DNA from: Arcobacter iocasae
GTDB lineage: Bacteria; Campylobacterota; Campylobacteria; Campylobacterales; Arcobacteraceae
DNA: 64,000 nt
Reading direction: 5' to 3'
NCBI RefSeq assembly: GCF_042214795.1
Contig: NZ_CP090177.1
Span: forward strand, 1,674,001-1,738,000
Shown here: positions 33,554 through 41,826 of the stretch, in pieces
Numbering within the stretch: position 1 is the first letter of the stretch
Layout: every line of letters begins with the position of its first letter
Position numbers and translations under genes: made by a program
Notes under the pieces: generated by a model
Seen by the model: the letters and a program-made list of their open reading frames with translations, nothing else
Told to the model about the DNA's origin: nothing
The model's database searches: none

Positions 33554-34522
33554 ATGAATATAAGTGATATTGTAGCACTTGGCCTTTGGCCCCAATCAAA
33601 GAAAACAACTACTCAAAAAGGTATCGCAGAACTAGAAGATTTGGGTTATAACCTTTTTTATATTGGCAAAAATGCAGATCTTTATACTTGCCCAGGAGAT
33701 GGAGCAAAAGTATTACTTGTAAGAAGTGATAGATGTTCGGTATTTGATATTCCTTTAAATTTACAAATTGAAGAAAAGGGAGTTTGGCAAACTGCAATTT
33801 CAAATAGTGGTGCAAAATTTGCAAAAAAAGCAGGTATAAGAACAGCTGTTTTATCTGAAACTGTAGACCCTTCTTTAAGTATAGCACCAAGATGTCAAAT
33901 AATGGAATTATGCAAAGCCTTAGAAGCTGAGATTGATGGAGATGTTGTACAATTTGAATTTATTTTCAGAAACTATTTAACGGGTTCTTTATTTGAAGCA
34001 ACAAAAAATGGTAATGATCCTTATGGATTAAATTTACCTTCAACTTTAAATGAGTGGCATAAATTTGAAACTCCAATCTTCACTCCAACTACAAAAGGTG
34101 TAAAAGATATTCCTCTAAACTCTCAAAAAGTAAGAGAAAAATTTCCTGAAATCATCTCTAGCTTAGAAAGACTTTTTAAAGAGTTTACTCAATATGCACA
34201 AGAAAATGGAATAGTTGTTGTGGATACAAAACTTGAGGTATTTGTAAATGCAAAAGGTGAGTGGATTTTAGGTGATGAGATTTTAACACCAGAGAGTTCA
34301 AGATTTATTTCAAAAGAGAATTTTGATGCAAAAAATTTCATCTCAATGGATAAGCAAATTCTTAGAAATTTTGCTAAAGAAAACAATTGGAAAGAAAAAG
34401 CAAAAGATTTAAAAGCAGGTGAAAAACTAGATGTAGAAGTTCCTGATTCTATTAAAAATGAGGTTTTAAATGGATATAAAACTATCCATAAAAGATTAAG
34501 TAGTAGTATTATTAAGAAATAG
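33554..34522 (+). CDS. purC: SAICAR synthetase, long form
   Basis: A 322-residue enzyme joining aspartate to CAIR in purine synthesis. Motifs are LVRSDRCSVFDIPLN, VQFEFIFRNYLTGSLF, VDTKLEVFVNAKGEWILGDEILTPESSRF and IKNEVLNGY. It is about 85 residues longer than the E. coli type (237 aa) and is built like the longer Ade1-type enzymes, with an N-terminal extension and long inserts. It lies between ctpA and purS as part of a purine unit. Confidence 0.93.
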   Translation: MNISDIVALGLWPQSKKTTTQKGIAELEDLGYNLFYIGKNADLYTCPGDGAKVLLVRSDRCSVFDIPLNLQIEEKGVWQTAISNSGAKFAKKAGIRTAVLSETVDPSLSIAPRCQIMELCKALEAEIDGDVVQFEFIFRNYLTGSLFEATKNGNDPYGLNLPSTLNEWHKFETPIFTPTTKGVKDIPLNSQKVREKFPEIISSLERLFKEFTQYAQENGIVVVDTKLEVFVNAKGEWILGDEILTPESSRFISKENFDAKNFISMDKQILRNFAKENNWKEKAKDLKAGEKLDVEVPDSIKNEVLNGYKTIHKRLSSSIIKK

Positions 34523-34570
34523 TTTTAAAGAAATTTTTTTCTTAGAAAAACTACTTCAGCTAGTTTTAGA

Positions 34571-34576
34571 TATAAT
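34571..34576 (+). promoter_or_regulatory. Probable -10 box (TATAAT) before purS
   Basis: A perfect TATAAT 28 bp upstream of the purS ATG in the 81-bp purC-purS gap, giving a possible internal promoter for purS-purQ and the genes that follow. Confidence 0.5.
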
Positions 34577-34603
34577 CGCAAAAATATAAATTGAAGGTAA
34601 TAA

Positions 34604-34849
34604 ATGAAAGCAATCGTAAATGTAGCGTTAAAACAAGGTGTTTTAGATGATCAAGGTAAAGCAACACACCATGCGTTAGACACTTTAGGATTTAAAGAAG
34701 TTGTTAAAGATGTAAGAATTGGAAAACAAATTATTTTAGAATTAAATTCTAGCTCAAAAGAAGAAGCACAAGCTGAAGTTACAAAGATGTGTGAAAAATT
34801 ACTAGCTAATACTGTAATTGAAGATTACAATATTACAATTACTGAGTAG
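34604..34849 (+). CDS. purS: FGAM synthetase subunit PurS
   Basis: An 81-residue PurS: starts KAIVNVALKQGVLDDQGKA, with HHALDTLGFKEVVKDVRIGKQI and the usual C-terminal EDYNITI. It forms the complex with PurQ and PurL that converts FGAR to FGAM. Only purQ follows here; purL is not in the window. AAGG lies before the ATG. Confidence 0.95.
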   Translation: MKAIVNVALKQGVLDDQGKATHHALDTLGFKEVVKDVRIGKQIILELNSSSKEEAQAEVTKMCEKLLANTVIEDYNITITE

Positions 34850-34853
34850 AATT

Positions 34854-35528
34854 ATGAATGTAGCAGTATTACAATTTCCCGGTACAAATTGTGAGTATGA
34901 TACAAAATATGCTTTTGAAAAATTAGGTGCAAATGTTCAAATTATATGGCATAAAGAGAGTAAATTACCTCAAAATATTGACTTAGTAGTTATTCCAGGT
35001 GGATTTTCTTATGGTGATTATTTAAGATCAGGTGCGATTGCAAGATTTGCAAATATCATGGAATCTGTAAAAGAATATGCAGCAAATGGTGGAAAGATTT
35101 TAGGTATTTGTAATGGTTTTCAAATTTTACTTGAAGCTGGACTTCTTCCGGGTGCTATGAAAAGAAATAGTTCATTGCATTTTATTTCTAAATATAACCA
35201 CTTAAAAGTAATAAACAATAATAATAAATTTCTTAACAAATTAGAAATAAATGATGTAGTAAATATTCCAATTGCACATCATGATGGAAATTACTTTATA
35301 GATGAAGCTGGTTTAATAGAGCTTGAAGAAAATAATCAAATATTATTAAAATATTGCGATGAAAATGGAAGCCTTGCAAATGTAAATGGTTCTGTTTCAA
35401 ATATTGCAGGTATTTGTAATAAAGAAAAAAATATTTATGGACTTATGCCTCATCCTGAGAGAGCAATTGAAACACTTCTTGGATGTGATGATGGTGTTAA
35501 GATGCTAGAAGGTTTTTTAAATAATTAA
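34854..35528 (+). CDS. purQ: FGAM synthetase glutaminase subunit PurQ
   Basis: A 224-residue class I glutamine amidotransferase: FPGTNCEYDT start, nucleophile Cys in ILGICNGFQILLEAGLLPGA, and His/Glu of the triad in YGLMPHPERAIE. It gives ammonia to PurL. I chose the ATG at 34854, four bases after the purS stop, because the family begins MNVAVLxFPG; an upstream in-frame start would only add residues inside purS. Confidence 0.95.
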   Translation: MNVAVLQFPGTNCEYDTKYAFEKLGANVQIIWHKESKLPQNIDLVVIPGGFSYGDYLRSGAIARFANIMESVKEYAANGGKILGICNGFQILLEAGLLPGAMKRNSSLHFISKYNHLKVINNNNKFLNKLEINDVVNIPIAHHDGNYFIDEAGLIELEENNQILLKYCDENGSLANVNGSVSNIAGICNKEKNIYGLMPHPERAIETLLGCDDGVKMLEGFLNN

Positions 35529-35563
35529 GAGGTAGTTTTCTACTTCTTAAAAATAGGAAAAAT

Positions 35564-36763
35564 ATGAAGAGTATTTTTTATTTACTACTTATCTCACTTA
35601 CTTTATTCGCAAATGAACCACAGAATAATACTGGTTTGACGAACAATGAAACTTCAGTTTTCGATGCTAATAATAGCGCTAAAGTAGAAGAATTAAAACC
35701 AGATTATTATCAAGAGATAATAAAGCCAGATGCACAAGATATATCAGCAGAAAAGAATATATACCTAACTTATAAATCTTTTCCAAACAAAATTTTTAAA
35801 AATCAAAGATTTGAAATTATTTTAAAGGCAATAATTACAAGTGATGATTATGACAGAATAGAAACTAGATTTATAAACTCAAAAAATATGAATGTAATAA
35901 ATCCCCAATCACCATGGAAAGAAGTAGAAGATAAAACTTTTGAAAATATGTTTTATTTTAAGGCAAATCAAGCTGATTTTGCAATCCCTACTTTTCAAGT
36001 TGCAATATATAAAAGTAATGTTTTAATAGAAGTTGAGAATATACAGCCAAAACAAGTCTCTTTTACTGAAATTGGTAAAAATATTGAAAATTTTTCATCA
36101 GTAATTGCAAAAGATTTAGTAATTAATGCTTACAAAACAAAACAATATAATAATGATGAATTAATCACAATTATGGATATCAATGCAAAAGAATCAAATC
36201 TAGAAGATTTTTATATAAAAAATGTGAAAGAACAAGGGGTTTCAACGATTGATGATAAGTATCCTGAACAAAATTTATTATACTATTTAGTTCTACCTGT
36301 TCATACTAAAAAGATTGATTTTTCTTATTATAACAGTGATCAGAAAAAATTTATAACTATTAATATTCCAATAGTATTAGAAAATGAGTTAGTAAGTACT
36401 CAAACAGATTTAAATCCAAATAAAAGCAATGTCTTATTTTATAAAAGAGTTGTTTTTGGAAGTTTGTTTGTACTATTTTTGATAATCTTTATTTGGAAAA
36501 GAAAAAAGACTTATTTAATTGTTGCATTAATAAGTGCTGTTATATTATTACTTTATTCTATTCCTAATAAAACAGAAATATTAAAAAAGGATAGTTATAT
36601 TTATATACTTCCTACAAAAAAATCAACAATTTTCCAAAAAACTGATACTGAACATGAAGTTCAAGTATCTATTAAAAGAGGTGACTTCGTAAAAGTTATT
36701 TTAGGAGAAGGCGATAAAAGTATGATTGGATGGGTTAAAGAGAATGATCTTAGCAAGAATTAG
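35564..36763 (+). CDS. Exported/anchored protein of unknown function with C-terminal SH3-like domain
   Basis: The 399-residue protein has a signal peptide (about 1-17), a beta-rich periplasmic region (about 50-300), two close membrane helices (about 308-345) and a C-terminal SH3-like part (SYIYILPTKKSTIF, RGDFVKVILGEGDKSMIGWVKENDL). It resembles, in place and layout, the periplasmic protein encoded between purQ and plsC in C. jejuni. The first domain is reminiscent of BatD-type aerotolerance proteins, but I cannot name the family with confidence. It overlaps plsC by 20 bp. Confidence 0.7.
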   Translation: MKSIFYLLLISLTLFANEPQNNTGLTNNETSVFDANNSAKVEELKPDYYQEIIKPDAQDISAEKNIYLTYKSFPNKIFKNQRFEIILKAIITSDDYDRIETRFINSKNMNVINPQSPWKEVEDKTFENMFYFKANQADFAIPTFQVAIYKSNVLIEVENIQPKQVSFTEIGKNIENFSSVIAKDLVINAYKTKQYNNDELITIMDINAKESNLEDFYIKNVKEQGVSTIDDKYPEQNLLYYLVLPVHTKKIDFSYYNSDQKKFITINIPIVLENELVSTQTDLNPNKSNVLFYKRVVFGSLFVLFLIIFIWKRKKTYLIVALISAVILLLYSIPNKTEILKKDSYIYILPTKKSTIFQKTDTEHEVQVSIKRGDFVKVILGEGDKSMIGWVKENDLSKN

Positions 36764-37433
36764 AGGTATTATTGTATTAATACAATTTACTATTAGTGTA
36801 GCATTTGTTGTTATTGGAATGTATACTTTTAAAAATCATGTGCACAAAATTATAAAACTTTGGATGAGACTTCAAATATACTTTTTAGGTATTACTTTTG
36901 AGCAAGTTGGAAAAATGGATGAATCATGCGATATGGTAATAATGAATCATCAAAGTTTATTAGACATCATTGTAATAGAACATATTCATAATAAACACTT
37001 AGCTTGGGTAGGAAAAAAAGAGATTACAAATCTAATTTTCTTTGGTCATATCATGAAAGCTCCAGATATGATTACAATTGATAGAGAAAATAAAACTGGT
37101 TTATTAAAACTGATAAAAGATGCAAAAGATAGATTATCAAAAAATAGGCCAATTGCAATTTTCCCAGAAGGTACAAGAGGTGATGGAAAGACTATGGGAT
37201 CTTTTAAACCAGGTGCTGCAATGGTTGCAAATAAGCTAAATTTGCGAGTTCAACCCTTGATAATAATAAATACAAAAAACATTCTTGATTCTCAAAAACT
37301 TGATGCAAATCCAGGTGTAGTAAAAATCATCTATTTAGATCCAGTTCAAGCTGATAAAACAACTAATTGGTATAAAGATACAGAAGAAAAAATGAGAGAA
37401 ATTTTATCAATAGAAATGAAAAAAGAGCTCTAA
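36744..37433 (+). CDS. plsC: 1-acyl-sn-glycerol-3-phosphate acyltransferase
   Basis: A 229-residue membrane-bound acyltransferase making phosphatidic acid. It has the catalytic motif NHQSLLDIIV (HX4D) and the substrate motif IFPEGTRGDG, with one N-terminal membrane helix. I start at ATG 36744; a TTG at 36726 is in frame but weaker. It overlaps the preceding gene by 20 bp and shares one base with crcB, so coupled translation is expected. Confidence 0.93.
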   Translation: MILARIRGIIVLIQFTISVAFVVIGMYTFKNHVHKIIKLWMRLQIYFLGITFEQVGKMDESCDMVIMNHQSLLDIIVIEHIHNKHLAWVGKKEITNLIFFGHIMKAPDMITIDRENKTGLLKLIKDAKDRLSKNRPIAIFPEGTRGDGKTMGSFKPGAAMVANKLNLRVQPLIIINTKNILDSQKLDANPGVVKIIYLDPVQADKTTNWYKDTEEKMREILSIEMKKEL

Positions 37434-37819
37434 TGACACTATCATGGCAAACAATTTTAGCAGTTGGATGTGGAGGTTTCTTTGGAGCAATTTCTAGGGT
37501 TTATATAACTCATAATATGAACTTATCTATGAAGTCAGAATTCCCTTGGGGAGTTTTAACTGTAAATGTTCTAGGAAGTTTCATAATTGGAGTTTTATTT
37601 GCAATTTTCTTGCATTATACTGTTTCAGATACTTTAAAATCTTTTTTAACTACAGGCTTTTTAGGAGCTTTTACTACTTACTCAACTTTTGCTATTGAGA
37701 GTTACTTTTTACTTAATACTTCAATCTTTCTTGCAGCTACAAGCATGTTTTTAAATCTTTTTGGAACAATCGTAGCCGCTGGTGGAGGATATAAACTTAT
37801 TCACTTTTTGCTTAGATAA
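37433..37819 (+). CDS. crcB: Fluoride exporter CrcB/Fluc
   Basis: A 128-residue protein with four membrane helices: GCGGFFGAISRVYITH, NVLGSFIIGVLFA and the polar-track and Na-site motif GFLGAFTTYSTFAIES. It works as an inverted-topology dimer exporting fluoride. Its ATG overlaps the plsC stop (TAATG), which leaves no room for a fluoride riboswitch. Confidence 0.93.
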   Translation: MTLSWQTILAVGCGGFFGAISRVYITHNMNLSMKSEFPWGVLTVNVLGSFIIGVLFAIFLHYTVSDTLKSFLTTGFLGAFTTYSTFAIESYFLLNTSIFLAATSMFLNLFGTIVAAGGGYKLIHFLLR

Positions 37820-37850
37820 ATAAGTGCAATTTATTTAAGGATTAAGAAGA

Positions 37851-37856
37851 TATAAT
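37851..37856 (+). promoter_or_regulatory. Probable -10 box (TATAAT) of tatA-argS
   Basis: A perfect TATAAT 43 bp upstream of the tatA ATG, in the 79-bp gap after crcB. It sits in the loop of a weak ATTAAGA/TCTTAAT dyad. Confidence 0.5.
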
Positions 37857-37898
37857 AGCCTCTTAATTTTAAAAATAAGTTCAATATAGGAGAATACT

Positions 37899-38132
37899 AT
37901 GGGTATGCCAGGTGGTATGGAATGGATATTAATTGCGTTAGTTGTTTTATTACTTTTTGGTGGTAAAAAAATACCAGAATTAGCTAAAGGTTTAGGTTCA
38001 GGAATCAAAAACTTTAAAAAAGCAGTTAAAGAAGATGATGAAGAAGAAGTAGTTAAAACTGATAAAGCAGACGAGATAGAAGATAAAAAAGCTGAAAAAT
38101 CAGTTAATGCTGAAGATACAAAAAAAGTTTAG
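37899..38132 (+). CDS. tatA: Twin-arginine translocase subunit TatA
   Basis: A 77-residue protein: short periplasmic end (GMPGGMEW), a membrane helix (ILIALVVLLLFGGKKIPEL with the hinge FGGKKIPEL) and an amphipathic helix (LGSGIKNFKKAVKED). The tail is an acidic/basic stretch. It forms the protein-conducting part of the Tat pathway for folded proteins. tatB and tatC are not nearby. It lies 10 bp before argS and is probably cotranscribed with it. Confidence 0.95.
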   Translation: MGMPGGMEWILIALVVLLLFGGKKIPELAKGLGSGIKNFKKAVKEDDEEEVVKTDKADEIEDKKAEKSVNAEDTKKV

Positions 38133-38142
38133 GGATTAATAG

Positions 38143-39735
38143 TTGCAAACCTTAGTAAAAAAACATATAGAAGAAATATTAGAATTAGAAAATTTAGTTT
38201 TAGAAAAACCTAAAGATATATCTTTAGGTCACTTTGCGACTCCTGTTGCCTTTTCTTTAGCTAAAGAATTACGAAAAAATCCAATGCAAATTGCACAAGA
38301 ATTAGCTGATAAGTTTAAAGATTCAGAGATTTTTGATAGTGTAACAGCAGTAAAAGGATTTGTGAATTTTAAACTTTCTAATACATTTTTGGAAAAACTT
38401 ATTTCAAAACTTTTTGAAGATGAGAACTCATTTGCAAAAGGTGAAAATAAAAATGAAAAAATTCTTTTAGAGTATGTAAGTGCAAATCCTACGGGACCAC
38501 TTCATATTGGACATGCAAGAGGTGCAATTTTTGGAGATACCTTAGCTCGTGTTGGAAGACACTTGGGTTATGATGTACAAACAGAATATTATATCAATGA
38601 TGCTGGTGCACAAATGGACATGCTTGGTCTTTCTGTATCATTAGCTGGACGAGAGTTTTTATTAAATGAAACAGTTGAGTATCCAGAATCTTATTATAGA
38701 GGTGAATATTTAGTTGATATTGCAAAAGAGATTCAAAAGAATTTTGGTGATGACATTTTTAATGATGAATCAAGATTTAGAGAAATGGCAATGTTTGCTA
38801 AAGATGAAGTTCTTAAAATCATAAAAAAAGATTTAAAAGATATTGGAATAGAGTTTGATACTTTTATTTCAGAAAATTCTTTATACTCTTCATGGGAAAA
38901 TACAAAAGATGTTTTAGAAAAAAATGGCTCTTTGTATGAAAAAGATGAAAAAATATTTTTAAAATCAACAGCACATGGTGATGATAGTGATAGAGTTGTT
39001 GTAAGAGATAATGGAATTCCTACATACCTTGCTGGTGATATAATTTATCACAAAAATAAATATGATAGAAATTTTGATAGATACATAAATATTTGGGGTG
39101 CAGATCACCATGGATATATTACAAGAGTAAAGGCTGCAATTGAGTTTTTAGGAAATGATTCATCAAAATTAGAGATTATTCTTTCTCAAATGGTACAACT
39201 TTTAAAAGGTGGAGAACCTTATAAAATGAGTAAGAGAAAAGGTAACTTTATTCTTATGAGTGATATTTCTGAAGAAATTGGTGCTGATGCTTTAAGATTT
39301 GTATTTTTGACAAGAAAAAGTGATACTCACTTGGAGTTTGATTTAGAAACTTTGAAAAACCAAGATTCTTCAAATCCAGTGTTTTATATAAATTATGCAC
39401 ATGCTAGAATAAATCAAGTATTTGTAAAAGCAAATTTAACTCCAAAAGATGTAATAAATGAAAAATTTGGAGATTTAAACGAAGATAGTATAAACTTAAT
39501 TTATGAAGCTTTACTTTTACCAACAATTATTAGTGAAGCTTTTGAAAAAAGAGATATGCAAAAAATAACTGATTATTTGTATAACCTTGCATCTTCAGTT
39601 CATAAGTTCTATAATGAACACAAGATATTAGAAACACAAGAACAGAATAGTTATTTAAAAGTACTAAGTGTAGTTTCTTTATCGATAAGAACAGGTTTAA
39701 AATTATTAGGAATCGAGGCTAAGGAGGTAATGTAA
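38143..39735 (+). CDS. argS: Arginyl-tRNA synthetase
   Basis: A 530-residue class I synthetase with HIGH motif in SANPTGPLHIGHARGAIFGD and KMSKRKGN as the KMSKS-type motif. The N-terminal additional domain (to about 100) and the C-terminal anticodon domain (NYAHARINQV, LYNLASSVHKFYNEH) are complete. The start is TTG at 38143, with AGGGATT upstream. It ends in a one-base overlap with a 38-residue membrane ORF. Confidence 0.95.
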   Translation: MQTLVKKHIEEILELENLVLEKPKDISLGHFATPVAFSLAKELRKNPMQIAQELADKFKDSEIFDSVTAVKGFVNFKLSNTFLEKLISKLFEDENSFAKGENKNEKILLEYVSANPTGPLHIGHARGAIFGDTLARVGRHLGYDVQTEYYINDAGAQMDMLGLSVSLAGREFLLNETVEYPESYYRGEYLVDIAKEIQKNFGDDIFNDESRFREMAMFAKDEVLKIIKKDLKDIGIEFDTFISENSLYSSWENTKDVLEKNGSLYEKDEKIFLKSTAHGDDSDRVVVRDNGIPTYLAGDIIYHKNKYDRNFDRYINIWGADHHGYITRVKAAIEFLGNDSSKLEIILSQMVQLLKGGEPYKMSKRKGNFILMSDISEEIGADALRFVFLTRKSDTHLEFDLETLKNQDSSNPVFYINYAHARINQVFVKANLTPKDVINEKFGDLNEDSINLIYEALLLPTIISEAFEKRDMQKITDYLYNLASSVHKFYNEHKILETQEQNSYLKVLSVVSLSIRTGLKLLGIEAKEVM

Positions 39736-39851
39736 TGAAATGGTTCATTATTATTTTCGCTGCAATAATTACTTTCGCAATAGTTACAGGTTACATGGGT
39801 GGAGCAAAAGAAGCCGCAGGTAATTATGGAAAAGTTATGAGAGGAGGGTGA
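39735..39851 (+). CDS. Small membrane protein (38 aa), unknown
   Basis: A tiny ORF overlapping the argS stop by one base (TAATG) and preceded seven bases away by a perfect AAGGAGG site, the strongest I saw in the window. It encodes one membrane helix (FIIIFAAIITFAIVTGYM) followed by a short Gly/Ala/Lys-rich tail (GGAKEAAGNYGKVMRGG). No known family is recognised. Strong ribosome binding site, coupling to argS and a clean membrane profile make it a likely real gene. Confidence 0.65.
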   Translation: MKWFIIIFAAIITFAIVTGYMGGAKEAAGNYGKVMRGG

Positions 39852-39862
39852 ATTAACCCTCT
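39843..39862. terminator. Convergent hairpin between the small membrane ORF and rsfS
   Basis: A 7-bp stem GGAGGGT / ACCCTCT with a six-base loop spans both converging stop codons. There is no T-run. Confidence 0.4.
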
Positions 39863-40179
39863 CTTGTAATCTCTAGTTCGCTTAAGAACTCTTCTAGTGA
39901 GTATTTTTCTCTTGTTTTTTCTGTCATTAGGTGTATAAAAGCATCTCCTAAGTCAATAACAGTCCAATCATCATTGTCATCAACTCTTAAAAATTCTTCA
40001 CCTGCTGGTTTTAACTGCTCTTTTAAATAGTTTAACAAAGCAAATCCATGCTTTGCATTTAATGTTGTAGCAATAACAACAAAATCTACAATATAATCTT
40101 TGTCTTGAAGATTGATAAGTTCAACATTTACTGCTTTTTTATCTTCTAAAACTTTTACAATTGTTTCTTCTCTAGTCAA
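39853..40179 (-). CDS. rsfS: Ribosome silencing factor RsfS (DUF143)
   Basis: The 108-residue protein has KAVNVELINLQDKDYIVDFVVIATTLNAKHGFALLNYLKEQL, then DDNDDWTVIDLGDAFIHLMTEKTREKYSLEEF, the RsfS fold. It binds uL14 and blocks subunit joining in starvation. I chose TTG 40179, with AAGG eight bases upstream, because it gives the normal length (about 105) and clears the nadD stop; an ATG at 40218 would overlap nadD by 26 bp. The nadD-rsfS pairing is widely conserved. Confidence 0.9.
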   Translation of the reverse strand: MTREETIVKVLEDKKAVNVELINLQDKDYIVDFVVIATTLNAKHGFALLNYLKEQLKPAGEEFLRVDDNDDWTVIDLGDAFIHLMTEKTREKYSLEEFLSELEITREG

Positions 40180-40192
40180 TATGTGTACCTTT

Positions 40193-40729
40193 TTAGTGCC
40201 AAAAATTTTTGACATCATCTTTTATTTTTTCTGGAACAAAGTTTAAGTCCAAATTATTTCTTAATTCAGTAGAGCTTATATCAATATCTACATCTAAAGT
40301 CAATATATTATCATAAATATCATTACAAAAACCATTTCTTGTAACAACAACCAATTCTACTTCATTTAAAATCTCATTAACTTTGTACCAAGTATTTAGT
40401 TTTTGATAATTGTCTGCACCAATAATAAAATATGTTTTATCTGGTTTGTAGTACTCTTTTAAATATTGTATTGTTTCTATAGAATATACAGGTCTATTTT
40501 TATTTATTTCATAATCACTAACTAAAACTTTTTCACAATCTTTAAAGTTTTTACTCAATAAATACAATCTTTCATTTGGACTTAAATGTGAGGTTATCTT
40601 TTGAGGATTTAAAAAAGTAGGAACTAAAATAATTAGATCTAAGTCAAGTTTGCCTAAAGCTTCTATTACGATAGTCTCATGGGCAATATGTACCGGATCA
40701 AAACTACCACCAAAAATTGCAATTTGCAC
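40193..40729 (-). CDS. nadD: Nicotinate-nucleotide adenylyltransferase
   Basis: A 178-residue nucleotidyltransferase with IFGGSFDPVHIAHE (HxGH-type motif), VPTFLNPQK, FIIGADNYQKLNTWYK and the C-terminal DISSTELRNN. It makes deamido-NAD in NAD synthesis. The start is GTG at 40729. It precedes rsfS and is divergent from gap. Confidence 0.93.
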   Translation of the reverse strand: MQIAIFGGSFDPVHIAHETIVIEALGKLDLDLIILVPTFLNPQKITSHLSPNERLYLLSKNFKDCEKVLVSDYEINKNRPVYSIETIQYLKEYYKPDKTYFIIGADNYQKLNTWYKVNEILNEVELVVVTRNGFCNDIYDNILTLDVDIDISSTELRNNLDLNFVPEKIKDDVKNFWH

Positions 40730-40819
40730 TTAATATAATCCTTTGTATTATACTTAAATTATATTATAGCAACTTTTAGATAAAATGCCTAAAATATATA
40801 TAAAAATAAGAGGGACGAA

Positions 40820-41818
40820 ATGGCTATAAAAGTTGCTATAAATGGTTTTGGAAGAATTGGTAGATGTGTTGCTAGAATTATTGAACAAAGAGATGATGTA
40901 GAATTAGTTGCGATTAATGATACAGCTTCTGTTGAGATGCTAGAGTATATCACGAAATATGATACTGTTCATGGAACTTTTAATGGAGAAGTAAAGGTTG
41001 TAAATGGATTTTTAAAGATGGGAAAAATCAATGCAAAGCTTTATTCAACAAGAGATGCTAAGGAATTAACTTTTACTAAAGAGTATGGAGCAGAAGTAGT
41101 TTTAGAGTGTACAGGAGCATATTTGACACAAGAATCTTGTCAAGTACATATTGATAATGGTGCAAAAAAAGTAGTTATGTCTGCACCTGCAAAAGATAAT
41201 ACACCAACTTTTGTATTGGGTGTAAATGAAAAAGAGTACAAAGGGCAATTAATCGTTTCAAATGCTTCTTGTACAACAAACTGTTTAGGACCAATAGCAA
41301 AAATCATTGATGATGCTTATGGGATTGAAAAAGGTTTAATGACAACAATTCACTCATATACAAATGACCAAAATATCTTAGATGTAAAACATAATAAAGA
41401 TAAAAGAAGAGCAAGAGCAGGGGCTCAAAATATGATACCAACTACAACAGGGGCAGCAAAAGCAATGAAATTAATTATGCCTCAACTTGATGGGAAATTA
41501 CATGGTCAAAGTGTAAGAGTTCCAACACCAAATGTATCTATGGTAGATGTAAATTTTGTAGTTAGAAAAGATACAACTAAAGAAGAGTTAAATACTTTAT
41601 TTGAATCAAAAGCAAAAGAGTTTGCTGGAATAGTAGCCGTTGACAATGAAATGATGGTATCAAGTGACTTAGTAGGAAATACAAACTCTACAATTATAGC
41701 TTCAGATTTAACACAAGTAATTGGTGGGAATATGATAAAAGTTATGAGTTGGTATGATAATGAGTGGGGATACTCTTCTAGATTAATTGATATGGCTGTT
41801 TACGTAGCTAAAAACTAA
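40820..41818 (+). CDS. gap: Glyceraldehyde-3-phosphate dehydrogenase
   Basis: A 332-residue enzyme: NGFGRIGR dinucleotide fold, catalytic Cys in SNASCTTNCLGPIAK, and SWYDNEWGYSSR at the C-terminus. It starts a four-gene run gap-pgk-tpiA-fabI, the order known from C. jejuni. In organisms of this group it often works in gluconeogenesis, since glycolysis is incomplete; that is family knowledge and cannot be read from this window. Confidence 0.97.
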   Translation: MAIKVAINGFGRIGRCVARIIEQRDDVELVAINDTASVEMLEYITKYDTVHGTFNGEVKVVNGFLKMGKINAKLYSTRDAKELTFTKEYGAEVVLECTGAYLTQESCQVHIDNGAKKVVMSAPAKDNTPTFVLGVNEKEYKGQLIVSNASCTTNCLGPIAKIIDDAYGIEKGLMTTIHSYTNDQNILDVKHNKDKRRARAGAQNMIPTTTGAAKAMKLIMPQLDGKLHGQSVRVPTPNVSMVDVNFVVRKDTTKEELNTLFESKAKEFAGIVAVDNEMMVSSDLVGNTNSTIIASDLTQVIGGNMIKVMSWYDNEWGYSSRLIDMAVYVAKN

Positions 41819-41826
41819 GGATATAA

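Noticed and set aside
37380..37440. Fluoride riboswitch for crcB
   Set aside because: crcB overlaps the stop of plsC by one base, so there is no leader to hold it.
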